Of a stretch of DNA of 10,131 nucleotides, positions 1-7,255 are shown one piece after another. A program made the translations under genes and the position numbers. Every line of letters begins with the position of its first letter. Within the stretch, counting starts at the first letter, position 1. Below the pieces are notes generated by a model. It did not search any database. It was given only the letters and a program-made list of their open reading frames with translations, and was not told the origin of the DNA. Source of the DNA: Deltaproteobacteria bacterium (GTDB lineage Bacteria; Myxococcota_A; UBA9160; SMWR01); the NCBI GenBank assembly GCA_029261905.1, contig JAJDAM010000815.1, forward strand, positions 1 through 10,131, written 5' to 3'.

Positions 1-30
1 CCATTTTCCGTGAGCTGATATGATCGCGCT

Positions 31-2163
31 GTGCGCCTCGCCAGAATCGCAGCCGTGGGTTGGTTCGTCCTGTTCGCGAACGGCTGCCAATCGCTCAGCG
101 ACGATCGTGACTCTGTCAGCCCGGCCCGGACGTACCCGGACACGGCGCGTGGAAGCCAAGTCGACGACTACTTCGGTGTCGAAGTCGCCGACCCGTACCG
201 TTGGTTGGAAGTGCTCGACGATTCGGATGTCACCGAGTTCGTCGAGGCGCAGAACGCGCTCGCGATTCCCTATCTCGAATCGGTGGCGGCGCGACAGCGG
301 ATCATTTCACGCCTGGTTTCCCTCTGGGATGTCGAGCGGTTTCGACTACCAGTACAGCGCGGCGGACGAACCTTCTACCGGCGAAACGACGGACTGCAGA
401 ATCAGGACGTCTTGTTCGTCGCAGAGAACACGTCCGCAGAGCCGCGCTCGCTGATCGACCCGAATGTGTGGAGCGCCGACGCGACTACGTCGCTCGCTCG
501 GTTCGAGCCGAGTCCAGACGGCAATCTCGTGGCATACTCGATCTCTGCCGCTGGCTCCGATTGGAAGACCTGGAAGGTGCGGGACGTCGCAACCGGAAAA
601 GATCTCTCCGATCGCATCGAGCACACGAAGTTCACGCACGTCTCCTGGACGCGCGACAGTCGCGGTTTCTATTACAGCCGGTATCCACAGGACGACGAGG
701 GGGTCGCTGACGGCGGAAAGCAGGTCGAGGTCTTCTTCCACGAGATCGGTCGCCCACAGCGCGCGGACGCATTCGTCTATCGGGTGACCGATCACGATAA
801 CCGAAATCCTTACGCCGAACTCAGCGAGGACGGCAGGTATCTGGTGTACTCGATCGCCGACGGTTGGGATTTCAATGGCGTCTACTACCAGGACCTGCAG
901 GCTGCCGGCGCCGACGATCCCGTAGTGAGGCTGTTCGACGATTGGGATGCGCTCTACCACTTCCTCGGCAACGTGGGGAGTCGATTCTACTTTCACACGA
1001 CACTCGCCGCCGAAAGGGGTCGCGTGATCGCGGTCGACATCGATCGAGGCCACATCCAGCAGATCGTCGCGGAGCAACCCCAATCGCTCGATTCTGCGAC
1101 CGTCGTCGGCGGGCGCCTCGTGCTGCAGTATCTCGAGGATGCGCGCTCGAAGGTGTCGGTCCACGAACTCGACGGAAGGCCGGTAGGGGACGTCGAGCTT
1201 CCCGGACTCGGTAGCGTCGGTGGCTTCGGCGGCGAGATCTCGCAGACAGAGACCTTCTACAGCTTCTCGAGCTTCACCACACCGACGACTCTCTACCGCT
1301 ACGACATCGCGACCGGCAGGAGTTCGCTGTTTCGCAAACCCGAGATCCCGGTGGATCTGGACCGTTTCGAGACACGACAGGTCTTCTATCGATCTGCGGA
1401 CGGCACGCGCGTTTCGATGTTTCTGATCCACGCTCGCGACATGATCTACGACGCGACGAACCCCACCCTGCTCTACGGTTATGGCGGATTCAATGTCCCA
1501 CTCACACCGTCCTACCGAAACGACCTCGTCGTTTGGCTGGAGATGGGCGGCGTGATGGCGATCGCGAACCTGCGCGGTGGCGGTGAATACGGCACGGCGT
1601 GGCATCGAGCCGGGACGAAGCTCGAGAAGCAGAATGTCTTCGACGACTTCATCGCCGCAGCCGAGTACCTCATCGAGCAGAACATCACATCGCGTGACAA
1701 GCTGGCCATTCAAGGGCGCTCGAACGGCGGCCTGCTGGTCGCAGCCGTGATGACCCAGCGTCCAGATCTGTTTGGCGCGGCACTGCCCGGTGTCGGAGTG
1801 CTGGACATGCTCCGATACCACACGGCAAGCGCCAACGCGCGGCAGTGGTCCTCAGACTACGGGCTGAGCGAGGATGAAGAGCAGTTCCACGCACTGCGCG
1901 CGTACTCGCCGGTCCACAACCTCTCGTCAGGTACCTGCTACCCGCCGACACTCGTTACGACGGCAGACCACGATGACCGGGTCGTGCCGTGGCACAGCTA
2001 CAAGTTCACCGCCGAACTGCAACGCGTGCAGAGCTGCGACAACCCGATCCTGCTGAGGGTAGAAACCCGAGCAGGGCACGGAGCAGGGATGCCGACGTGG
2101 ATGCGCATCGACCACATCGCCGACCAGTACGCATTCCTGGCACGGGTCTTCGGCCTTCGCTGA
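31..2163 (+). CDS. Prolyl oligopeptidase (S9A family), predicted lipoprotein
   Basis: A 710-residue serine peptidase expected to cleave short peptides after proline. The start is GTG at 31, the first start after an in-frame stop at 16-18, and no strong Shine-Dalgarno sequence precedes it. Residues 1-19 look like a lipoprotein signal: Arg2/Arg5, a hydrophobic core, then A-N-G-C with Cys19 as lipidation site and Gln at +2, so periplasmic-side membrane anchoring is inferred. The beta-propeller domain spans about residues 40-430 and the alpha/beta-hydrolase domain about 440-710. Family motifs are YGYGGF (482-487), LRGGGEYG (514-521) and the nucleophile motif GRSNGG with Ser564. ADHDDRVVP supplies Asp648 and the substrate-binding Arg650 (Asp641/Arg643 in the pig enzyme), and RAGHGAG supplies His683. 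The catalytic triad is complete and the length is close to the roughly 710 residues usual for the family. The gene stands alone on the plus strand and converges with the cytochrome gene. The family call is very secure; the lipoprotein call is good because the -3 position is Ala rather than Leu. Confidence 0.95.
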   Translation: MRLARIAAVGWFVLFANGCQSLSDDRDSVSPARTYPDTARGSQVDDYFGVEVADPYRWLEVLDDSDVTEFVEAQNALAIPYLESVAARQRIISRLVSLWDVERFRLPVQRGGRTFYRRNDGLQNQDVLFVAENTSAEPRSLIDPNVWSADATTSLARFEPSPDGNLVAYSISAAGSDWKTWKVRDVATGKDLSDRIEHTKFTHVSWTRDSRGFYYSRYPQDDEGVADGGKQVEVFFHEIGRPQRADAFVYRVTDHDNRNPYAELSEDGRYLVYSIADGWDFNGVYYQDLQAAGADDPVVRLFDDWDALYHFLGNVGSRFYFHTTLAAERGRVIAVDIDRGHIQQIVAEQPQSLDSATVVGGRLVLQYLEDARSKVSVHELDGRPVGDVELPGLGSVGGFGGEISQTETFYSFSSFTTPTTLYRYDIATGRSSLFRKPEIPVDLDRFETRQVFYRSADGTRVSMFLIHARDMIYDATNPTLLYGYGGFNVPLTPSYRNDLVVWLEMGGVMAIANLRGGGEYGTAWHRAGTKLEKQNVFDDFIAAAEYLIEQNITSRDKLAIQGRSNGGLLVAAVMTQRPDLFGAALPGVGVLDMLRYHTASANARQWSSDYGLSEDEEQFHALRAYSPVHNLSSGTCYPPTLVTTADHDDRVVPWHSYKFTAELQRVQSCDNPILLRVETRAGHGAGMPTWMRIDHIADQYAFLARVFGLR

Positions 2164-2190
2164 ACACCGGCCTGCAGCGATCGATCCGAG

Positions 2191-4956
2191 TCAGGAAAGA
2201 CGGCGGCGGCGCTCCATCACCTTCAAAGCGCAGACACCCGCGATCAGAACCATCACCGTGCTCGGCTCGGGAAGCGGCGTCGGATCGCATGGATCACCGA
2301 GCCCGTCGGTATCGGTGTCGGTCTGGGCATTGTTCGGAACCCCCGGACAATTGTCGTCGCCATCGAGAAGCGCGTCCTCGTCGCGGTTGACGCCGATCCG
2401 GGTGCCGGTCCCGACCGGTACCGCCGTGAAGACCTGCTCCTGTCCGACGACGGCCGCGAGCGTACGCGCCTGCGCGGTGGTCAGATTCGGGTCGCCGGCG
2501 CGATCCGGTTGAAACTGGCCGCCGCCGACGTACACGAGGCCGCGCGGTTGGCCGGCAGCGATCCCTTTCACGACGACATCCGCATTGCCGAGATTCGCCT
2601 GCGCAACCATGAGATCGATTCGATCGATGATCGCCGCGTTGTTGAAATTGCCATCATCGGCCGAAATCTGCTGGCCGACGATCGGCTTGAAGCCCGTGTC
2701 GATCGTCATCTGGAAATTCTCGATGTCCGTCTTCTGACTTCCGCTGAACTGGAACGCGGAGATGCTCAGGAAATCGAACATGCTGTAGTCGCTGCCGTCG
2801 TGGAGGAAGCCGAAGCCGCTCACCTGATCGCCCGCCGCTCTGTAGGCACCCACTTTGTCATACGCGTTGCGCAGGTGGGGAATCTTCATGCCCTGATTCC
2901 CCACGTCGACGAGGGTCGAATCGAGCGTGAATCCGTTGGTCCCCGTCGGCAATGAATGGCACGGGCCGCACGCAATCACCCCACCCCCGGTCGGCGCATT
3001 TTCGAAAGCGTTCTCGCCTGCGATCACCGAGGCCGTTCCCACGTCGGCCAGGTCCTGGATCGGATTCGGCGGGTACTCGAGGGTCAGCACGAAATCGCTG
3101 AACTCGGCGAACTCCGACGCGGACGGTTCCGTCGCGCGGCCGAGAAGCGAGACGAAGGCTTCGCTGAAGCCTTCGAAGTTCGTGACGTCGTCGAACTCGT
3201 CGACGGCGTTCGTCATGTCACCACGCCAATGCAACGGTCCCTGCCCCGTCAGGCCGCGCAGGCTCTGGGTCGTCATGGGGCCCTTGAGGGGATGAAAGTC
3301 ACTCAGCCCGCCGCCGAACCCGAACAGGACCTGCAGGATGTTCGAGTTGGTGTTCGGCTCGATGCTTCCCGTCGGGTTCCCCAGATCCCATGCAAGCTTG
3401 TCCATGTCGCCAAACAGATGGCAGGTGCCACACGCCGCGTCGCCGTGCCCCGAACTGAAGTTCGCGTCGTATAGAAATCGCCGCCCCGCCAGAACCTCCG
3501 TCGGCTCTGGGGTGTGCAGGTCGACCGTTGCGAGTTCGGTGCGGCCCACCGGATTCGCGGGCCCGGCGATGATCGTCACGCGGTTGTCGAAACGGCTCAT
3601 CACGTACAGCCGGTCGCGCACTTCATCGAGCGCAAGGCCACTCGGTCCACCCGCGACGTCGATCCGGTCGCTGCTGATGGTGCCCGCTTCGAGTGCGGTG
3701 GTGTCGAGCACCGCGACCTTCGAGGATCCGAATGCGGCGACGTACACCGTCGACCCCGCGTTGTCGAAGACGAGATCCAGCGGCATCGACAGGCTCTGGT
3801 CCCGCTCCGATGGTGTTCCGGTGGCGACGCTGTAGTCGACATGTGCATTCAGGTGAATCGGGTCCGGGGGAACGACCGTCCCATCGATCACCGTGATGCG
3901 TGTTTCCGCGACATGCGCCTGCAGCCCAACGTCGACGCCGACAAGATTCTCGAATCGCACCTCGTTGCGCATCTCCATGTTCGTGACGTAGAGCTTCCCG
4001 TTGTCGGGTCGGACCGCGAGATTGAACAGGTTCGTGCCGACCCCAGAGATGCTGTTGGTACCGCCCGCCAGCGCGGGCGGATTGAGGGTCGTGTCGATCA
4101 GAAATACATCGCGGTCCGGCAGTGAGAAGGGGACATCCGAACTCCAGTTCGTGTCCGCTTCATCGACCCAGTTCACACCGTCGAACTTGACGATCAGGCT
4201 CGTATCGGGCGCGCCCGCCGTCGATCCAGGCGGAAACGCCGGGACGCCCCCGCCCGATGCAACGTCGTCCTCGTTGATGACCGTCGTCTGGTTGCCCGAG
4301 CGGAAACCCGCGGCGTATACGGTGTTTCCGTCCGTGCTGACGGCGAGACCTCGCGGGGTATCGGTGAACAGTTCGATCACGTTGACGGGAGTGCCGCCGA
4401 TCCCCGCGCCGGTATTCCCGGTATCGAATACCCAGACCAGCGCACGCGGCGTGCCGGCTGTCGACAGGTCGGCCGCCGGCACGGTGTCGTGCTGCCCGCG
4501 GCGCGCGGTCGTGATGAACGCGAAGTTGGCACCGCCCAACACGATGTCGCGCGGCTCGTCGCCAACCAGAAGCGTCTTGCGAACCCGACTCTTCGAGGGG
4601 TCAGTGCCATCGATTGCGACGATGCTCACGCTGTCCGAAAGGTGGTTGACGACCCAGACTTCGAGGGCCCCTCCACCGAGTTCGATTACGGCGAGCGCAA
4701 CCGGTCGCAAGCCGACGGGAACCTCGCCGACGAGATCCATGCCTGCTGCCGTGACTGCAAAGATCGAGAGCTGGTTGTCTGGGGTGTTGACCGCAAAGAG
4801 CCGACTGCCATCGGGAGACAATGCGAGCGGCCGAACATGGCCCGCCTCGAAGTTCTCGTACACCGCGAGTGCCGGGCCCGCAGCGAGCACGGCCAATACA
4901 GCGGCTAGCGATGCGATCGTTGCGCTAGCTGGGTGGCGGGCGAAGAGCTGGGACAT
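2191..4956 (-). CDS. PEP-CTERM-anchored beta-propeller / di-haem cytochrome c peroxidase-like protein
   Basis: A 921-residue exported multidomain protein. ATG at 4956 is preferred over an adjacent TTG at 4959 because GGAG lies 6 nt upstream of it. A signal peptide runs to A-L-A31. A YVTN/lactonase-like beta-propeller follows to about residue 480, with repeated SPDG, 'LYV' and 'VYVA' blade motifs. The C-terminal half is di-haem peroxidase/MauG-like. It has CGTCH (Cys509, Cys512, His513), CGPCH (Cys663, Cys666, His667), the family segment MKIPHLRN (690-697) and FLHDGS (717-722). Residues about 859-891 are an Asp-rich thrombospondin type 3-like stretch (DGDDNCP and DTDTDGLGDPCD). The last 26 residues (896-921) are a PEP-CTERM signal: PEPST, a hydrophobic helix, then four Arg. 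In such proteins the tail is processed by an exosortase, which must be encoded elsewhere. The likely place of action is the periplasm or cell surface, with electron transfer or peroxidase-type chemistry. The substrate is unknown, and peroxidase activity is not proven by the motifs. Confidence 0.93.
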   Translation of the reverse strand: MSQLFARHPASATIASLAAVLAVLAAGPALAVYENFEAGHVRPLALSPDGSRLFAVNTPDNQLSIFAVTAAGMDLVGEVPVGLRPVALAVIELGGGALEVWVVNHLSDSVSIVAIDGTDPSKSRVRKTLLVGDEPRDIVLGGANFAFITTARRGQHDTVPAADLSTAGTPRALVWVFDTGNTGAGIGGTPVNVIELFTDTPRGLAVSTDGNTVYAAGFRSGNQTTVINEDDVASGGGVPAFPPGSTAGAPDTSLIVKFDGVNWVDEADTNWSSDVPFSLPDRDVFLIDTTLNPPALAGGTNSISGVGTNLFNLAVRPDNGKLYVTNMEMRNEVRFENLVGVDVGLQAHVAETRITVIDGTVVPPDPIHLNAHVDYSVATGTPSERDQSLSMPLDLVFDNAGSTVYVAAFGSSKVAVLDTTALEAGTISSDRIDVAGGPSGLALDEVRDRLYVMSRFDNRVTIIAGPANPVGRTELATVDLHTPEPTEVLAGRRFLYDANFSSGHGDAACGTCHLFGDMDKLAWDLGNPTGSIEPNTNSNILQVLFGFGGGLSDFHPLKGPMTTQSLRGLTGQGPLHWRGDMTNAVDEFDDVTNFEGFSEAFVSLLGRATEPSASEFAEFSDFVLTLEYPPNPIQDLADVGTASVIAGENAFENAPTGGGVIACGPCHSLPTGTNGFTLDSTLVDVGNQGMKIPHLRNAYDKVGAYRAAGDQVSGFGFLHDGSDYSMFDFLSISAFQFSGSQKTDIENFQMTIDTGFKPIVGQQISADDGNFNNAAIIDRIDLMVAQANLGNADVVVKGIAAGQPRGLVYVGGGQFQPDRAGDPNLTTAQARTLAAVVGQEQVFTAVPVGTGTRIGVNRDEDALLDGDDNCPGVPNNAQTDTDTDGLGDPCDPTPLPEPSTVMVLIAGVCALKVMERRRRLS

Positions 4957-4962
4957 CAAGTA

Positions 4963-4966
4963 CTCC
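4963..4966 (-). promoter_or_regulatory. Ribosome binding site deciding the cytochrome gene start
   Basis: On the minus strand GGAG lies 6 nt upstream of ATG at 4956 but only 3 nt upstream of the in-frame TTG at 4959. The spacing favours the ATG. Confidence 0.7.
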
Positions 4967-4986
4967 AGAGTGACCAGTCAATCGCC

Positions 4987-5016
4987 ATTGTGAAGCGACG
5001 GCTGGACCCATGTCAA
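4987..5016 (-). promoter_or_regulatory. Sigma-70-type promoter for the propeller/cytochrome gene
   Basis: Read on the minus strand, a perfect TTGACA (-35 box, 5016 down to 5011) is followed after 18 bp by CACAAT (-10 box, 4992 down to 4987, 4 of 6 matches to TATAAT). This predicts transcription from about position 4980 and a 5' untranslated region of about 24 nt carrying the GGAG ribosome site. The promoter suggests that the cytochrome gene is transcribed separately from the acyltransferase upstream. It was identified by eye only. Confidence 0.6.
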
Positions 5017-5029
5017 AGGAGTTCTGCAT

Positions 5030-5048
5030 TCGGTCCGCGAAAGACCGA
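5030..5048. repeat. Inverted repeat upstream of the -35 box
   Basis: TCGGTC and GACCGA form a perfect 6-bp inverted repeat around a 7-nt loop. It sits 13 bp upstream of the -35 box of the cytochrome promoter and downstream of the acyltransferase stop. It could be an operator, or a second hairpin of the intergenic terminator region. No T-run follows it. Confidence 0.35.
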
Positions 5049-5053
5049 CCCCC

Positions 5054-5070
5054 CGCGCGAAGATCGCGCG
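5054..5070 (-). terminator. Hairpin after the acyltransferase gene, possible terminator
   Basis: CGCGCGA and TCGCGCG make a perfect 7-bp stem with a 3-nt loop. On the minus strand it begins 17 nt after the acyltransferase stop codon. It is followed by a G-run rather than a U-run, so it lacks the usual intrinsic-terminator tail. It may be a stem that stabilises the mRNA 3' end or a weak terminator separating the acyltransferase from the cytochrome promoter. Confidence 0.35.
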
Positions 5071-5087
5071 AACAACCCCGTTTCAAG

Positions 5088-6218
5088 CTAGCGACGCGGC
5101 AGAACCCAGTTGCGAATTCGTGGGTAGGCGACGCGCTCGATCAACGTGGCGACGGCGATCAGAAGCGCGATGGAGGCCGCCCATTCGAAAACCGGGTTGC
5201 CGATGAACTCCAGGTACGCGCGCTGGTGAACGATCCGATAGTGGCTGACGTACATCCCGTACGAGATCGGTGCGAGCACTGCAAACGGCTTGAACAGCCT
5301 GTCGAACCCGATCCAATCGAACCGGTGCCAGCAGACGGCCGCAATCAACGCGACGGTCGCGAACCCGAAATGACGCAACTCGATCAACGGAGAAGTGCTG
5401 AGACTGGCTTCGGGAAGGAGATCGAAATTCCACCACAGATTGAAAGCCAGGATCGAATCGATGATGACCAACGTGATGAGAGGCAACCGAATTGCGCGCA
5501 GATCGATTCGCTCTCCGCGCAGGAACAGTTCTGCCAGCGCCACTCCACACCACCACAGGCCGAGGTACATCAGCGTGCGGGGCACGATGTTCGGCAGCAG
5601 CAGGTAACAGAACGCGGCCGCGATCGATGTGAGCAGTACGACACGCGTACGGCGATCGCTGTCGGCGATGCGCGATGCAAGCGGAAAATACAGCATGTAG
5701 AACCACCACTCATACGTCAGCGACCAGAGTGGTTTGTTCAACATGTACGGCTTGACGATGACCTCCTGCCCCCAGTTCGCGAGGTTCTGCACCATCAACA
5801 GATTCCCAACCAGCGTCGTCCAGTCGGGATCGACCGGTTTCCCGACGTGATAGCTGACGAACGCGTAGGTCATCGGAAACACGAACAGCAGCGGGATGTA
5901 GATCCGTGTGAACCGCTTCAGGAAGTAGGTTCGAAACGAGCGATCCGACGCGTTCTGGTACGAATAGTGGATCACGAAGCCCGAGAGCAGAAAGAACAGG
6001 ATCACCGCTTCCTGGCCGAAACGGATCAGGTATCCCCAGTCGATCCCGAACCGATGAAAATGCGCCGGCAACGAGTGATGGGCCACCACATAGATGGCGG
6101 CGAAGCCTCGAAGCGCTTCGAGTTTGTAGAGTCTCGGCGTCTGTCCCGAAGCCGCCGTTGCTTGCAGGTCTGTCACGGAATCGCGTCGGAAGGAGGTCCG
6201 TGAAGGAAGATCAGCCAC
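5088..6218 (-). CDS. Acyltransferase-3 family (OafA/YrhL-like) integral membrane protein
   Basis: A 376-residue polytopic membrane protein of the family that transfers acyl groups, usually acetyl, onto sugars of lipopolysaccharide, exopolysaccharide, antibiotics or glycolipids. Family marks in order are LEALRGFAA followed by the His47-His48 pair (residues 33-48), FFLLSGFVI (75-83), the Arg-rich loop KRFTRIYIP (101-109), LWSLTYEWWFY (164-174) with Glu170, and ISYGMYVSHY near the C-terminus. About ten hydrophobic segments are visible. The length matches stand-alone acyltransferase-3 proteins, and no SGNH domain is attached. The start is uncertain. GTG at 6218 has AGGAGG 14 nt upstream, which is rather far. 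GTG at 6176 (residue 15) would give 362 residues and overlaps the stop of a 15-codon reading frame. Either start leaves the first membrane helix intact. The gene lies 71 bp downstream of the TPR lipoprotein gene on the same strand and may belong to that transcript. The acceptor substrate cannot be told from the sequence. Confidence 0.92.
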   Translation of the reverse strand: MADLPSRTSFRRDSVTDLQATAASGQTPRLYKLEALRGFAAIYVVAHHSLPAHFHRFGIDWGYLIRFGQEAVILFFLLSGFVIHYSYQNASDRSFRTYFLKRFTRIYIPLLFVFPMTYAFVSYHVGKPVDPDWTTLVGNLLMVQNLANWGQEVIVKPYMLNKPLWSLTYEWWFYMLYFPLASRIADSDRRTRVVLLTSIAAAFCYLLLPNIVPRTLMYLGLWWCGVALAELFLRGERIDLRAIRLPLITLVIIDSILAFNLWWNFDLLPEASLSTSPLIELRHFGFATVALIAAVCWHRFDWIGFDRLFKPFAVLAPISYGMYVSHYRIVHQRAYLEFIGNPVFEWAASIALLIAVATLIERVAYPRIRNWVLPRR

Positions 6219-6232
6219 ATGATTCGCTGGAG

Positions 6233-6238
6233 CCTCCT
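6233..6238 (-). promoter_or_regulatory. AGGAGG Shine-Dalgarno-like sequence before the acyltransferase gene
   Basis: A perfect AGGAGG on the minus strand lies 14 nt before GTG 6218 and 12 nt before an out-of-frame ATG at 6220. The ATG opens a 15-codon frame ending at 6173. The long spacing leaves it unclear which start it serves. Confidence 0.45.
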
Positions 6239-6244
6239 GTTCTT

Positions 6245-6274
6245 GCCAGTCGCCGCTGGGCCAGTCGCCGTTGC
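6245..6274. repeat. 15-bp tandem direct repeat in the gap between TPR and acyltransferase genes
   Basis: Two adjacent 15-bp units (6245-6259 and 6260-6274) begin with the same 11 bases, GCCAGTCGCCG, and match at 13 of 15 positions. Overlapping the second unit, on the minus strand, GCCG-GCAA-CGGC could form a 4-bp stem with a GNRA-type tetraloop. No promoter was recognised in this 71-bp gap. Confidence 0.5.
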
Positions 6275-6289
6275 CGGCAGCCCGCGTTG

Positions 6290-7255
6290 CTAGTAGCCCG
6301 TCGCGGCCGCTCGCGCCTCGAAGTACGCCGATTCGCGCCGCCGGCCGACGGATTCCAGCATTTTACTGTAGTCGCGATAGGTCTTGCTGAGCTGGTAGCT
6401 CTTCTCGCCGAGCTTGTCGCGAAAGATCGTGATCGAGCCCTGGTACAACTCCTCGGCTTCTTGCGTCCGACCTTCCTGGGCGTAGAGGTTCGCCAGGTCT
6501 CGCGAGAACACTCCGATATCCGGGTTGTGTTCGCCGCCCGCTTTGATCGATAAACGGATCGCAGCGGTGTGGATCTGCTCGGCTTCCTCCGGACGGTCCG
6601 TCGCCGCGAAGACGAGTGCCAGTCCGTTCTGTGCAATCGACGCCTCGCGAAAAAACTCGTCGCCGAAGTACACGTAGATCGAAAGCGCGCGAACGAACAA
6701 TTCTTCGGCTACGGGAAAGTTGCCGACGCGCCGCTGCGAATCGGCGAGGTTTTGCACCAGCGCAGCAACCGCCGGATGGCGCTCAGTGTAGACCTCGACG
6801 CGAATCCGGATGGCCTCCTGAAGCAGCGGGACCGCTTCAGGGATTCGATCCAGGTCGATCAGAAAGACAGCCAGATTGTTGAGCACGTTCGAAAGATCCA
6901 GGCTCGCGGCGGTGCGCGCTCGCGAGCGCTCGACTTTGATGCTGGCTCGATAGTCCGATTCGGCTCCCTCGTAGTCGCCGATCGCAAGCCGCAACTCCGC
7001 GCGCTGCGAGTGCGCGAGCGAACGTCTCGGATCATCCGGAGCAAACGCCTGCGCCTCTCGAATCGCCGCCGTGTAGTGTCGATTCGCCGTGGGTATCAGG
7101 TTCTGTCGATGAAAGCGCGCAGCCCGCTTCATGTGCTGCTCGAACGCGTCGGAAGGCTCCGTCTTGCGAGCCGAGCGCTCGACCACCGTATTCGTGCACC
7201 CGATCGCGCAGATCGACAGCAAGATCGCGAGAAACGACGAAACGCGGGGATTCAC
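6290..7255 (-). CDS. TPR-repeat lipoprotein
   Basis: A 321-residue predicted lipoprotein. The start is GTG at 7255, which overlaps the stop of the ATP-grasp gene (GTGA, 4-nt overlap); AGG lies 6 nt upstream. The frame stays open much further upstream, but that part lies antiparallel-free within the ATP-grasp gene and has no coding character. Residues 1-20 form a signal with core F-L-A-I-L-L-S-I-C and lipobox A-I-G-C, with Cys20 as lipid site and Thr at +2. The remainder is helical, with repeats of about 42 residues at roughly 82-115, 122-157, 164-199, 206-241, 248-283 and 290-315. They carry the TPR pattern of small residues and A/E-rich second helices (for example EEAEQIHTAAIRL and QEAEELYQGSI), resembling the TPR_12/kinesin-light-chain type. 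TPR arrays bind proteins or peptides, so a periplasmic scaffold role is inferred. The partner is unknown. The overlap ties its expression to the ATP-grasp and ferritin-like genes. Confidence 0.88.
   Translation of the reverse strand: MNPRVSSFLAILLSICAIGCTNTVVERSARKTEPSDAFEQHMKRAARFHRQNLIPTANRHYTAAIREAQAFAPDDPRRSLAHSQRAELRLAIGDYEGAESDYRASIKVERSRARTAASLDLSNVLNNLAVFLIDLDRIPEAVPLLQEAIRIRVEVYTERHPAVAALVQNLADSQRRVGNFPVAEELFVRALSIYVYFGDEFFREASIAQNGLALVFAATDRPEEAEQIHTAAIRLSIKAGGEHNPDIGVFSRDLANLYAQEGRTQEAEELYQGSITIFRDKLGEKSYQLSKTYRDYSKMLESVGRRRESAYFEARAAATGY

Noticed and set aside
20..454. ATG at 20 opening a 144-residue frame near the window start
   Set aside because: It is in a different frame from the peptidase and its product is Ser/Arg-rich without a domain. 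The GTG at 31 yields a proper lipoprotein signal joined to the conserved peptidase N-terminus.
346..1821. Long open frame on the minus strand, opposite the prolyl oligopeptidase
   Set aside because: It lies wholly antisense to a gene with a full set of catalytic motifs. Its translation has no recognisable domain and the arginine- and valine-rich composition expected of a GC-rich shadow frame.
2150..2182. GGCC...GGCC pairing around the end of the peptidase gene as a terminator
   Set aside because: Only about 4 bp pair, with a long loop and no T-run, so it is not distinguishable from chance in GC-rich DNA.
4001..4993. 330-residue plus-strand frame opposite the cytochrome gene
   Set aside because: It is antisense to the propeller domain and would run over the signal peptide and promoter of the real gene. 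It is rich in Ser, Pro, Thr and Arg with no domain.
5010..6203. 397-residue plus-strand frame opposite the acyltransferase
   Set aside because: It is antisense to a clear membrane protein. The mixture of Arg, Asp, Gln and Glu is what the reverse strand of hydrophobic codons gives, and no motif is seen.
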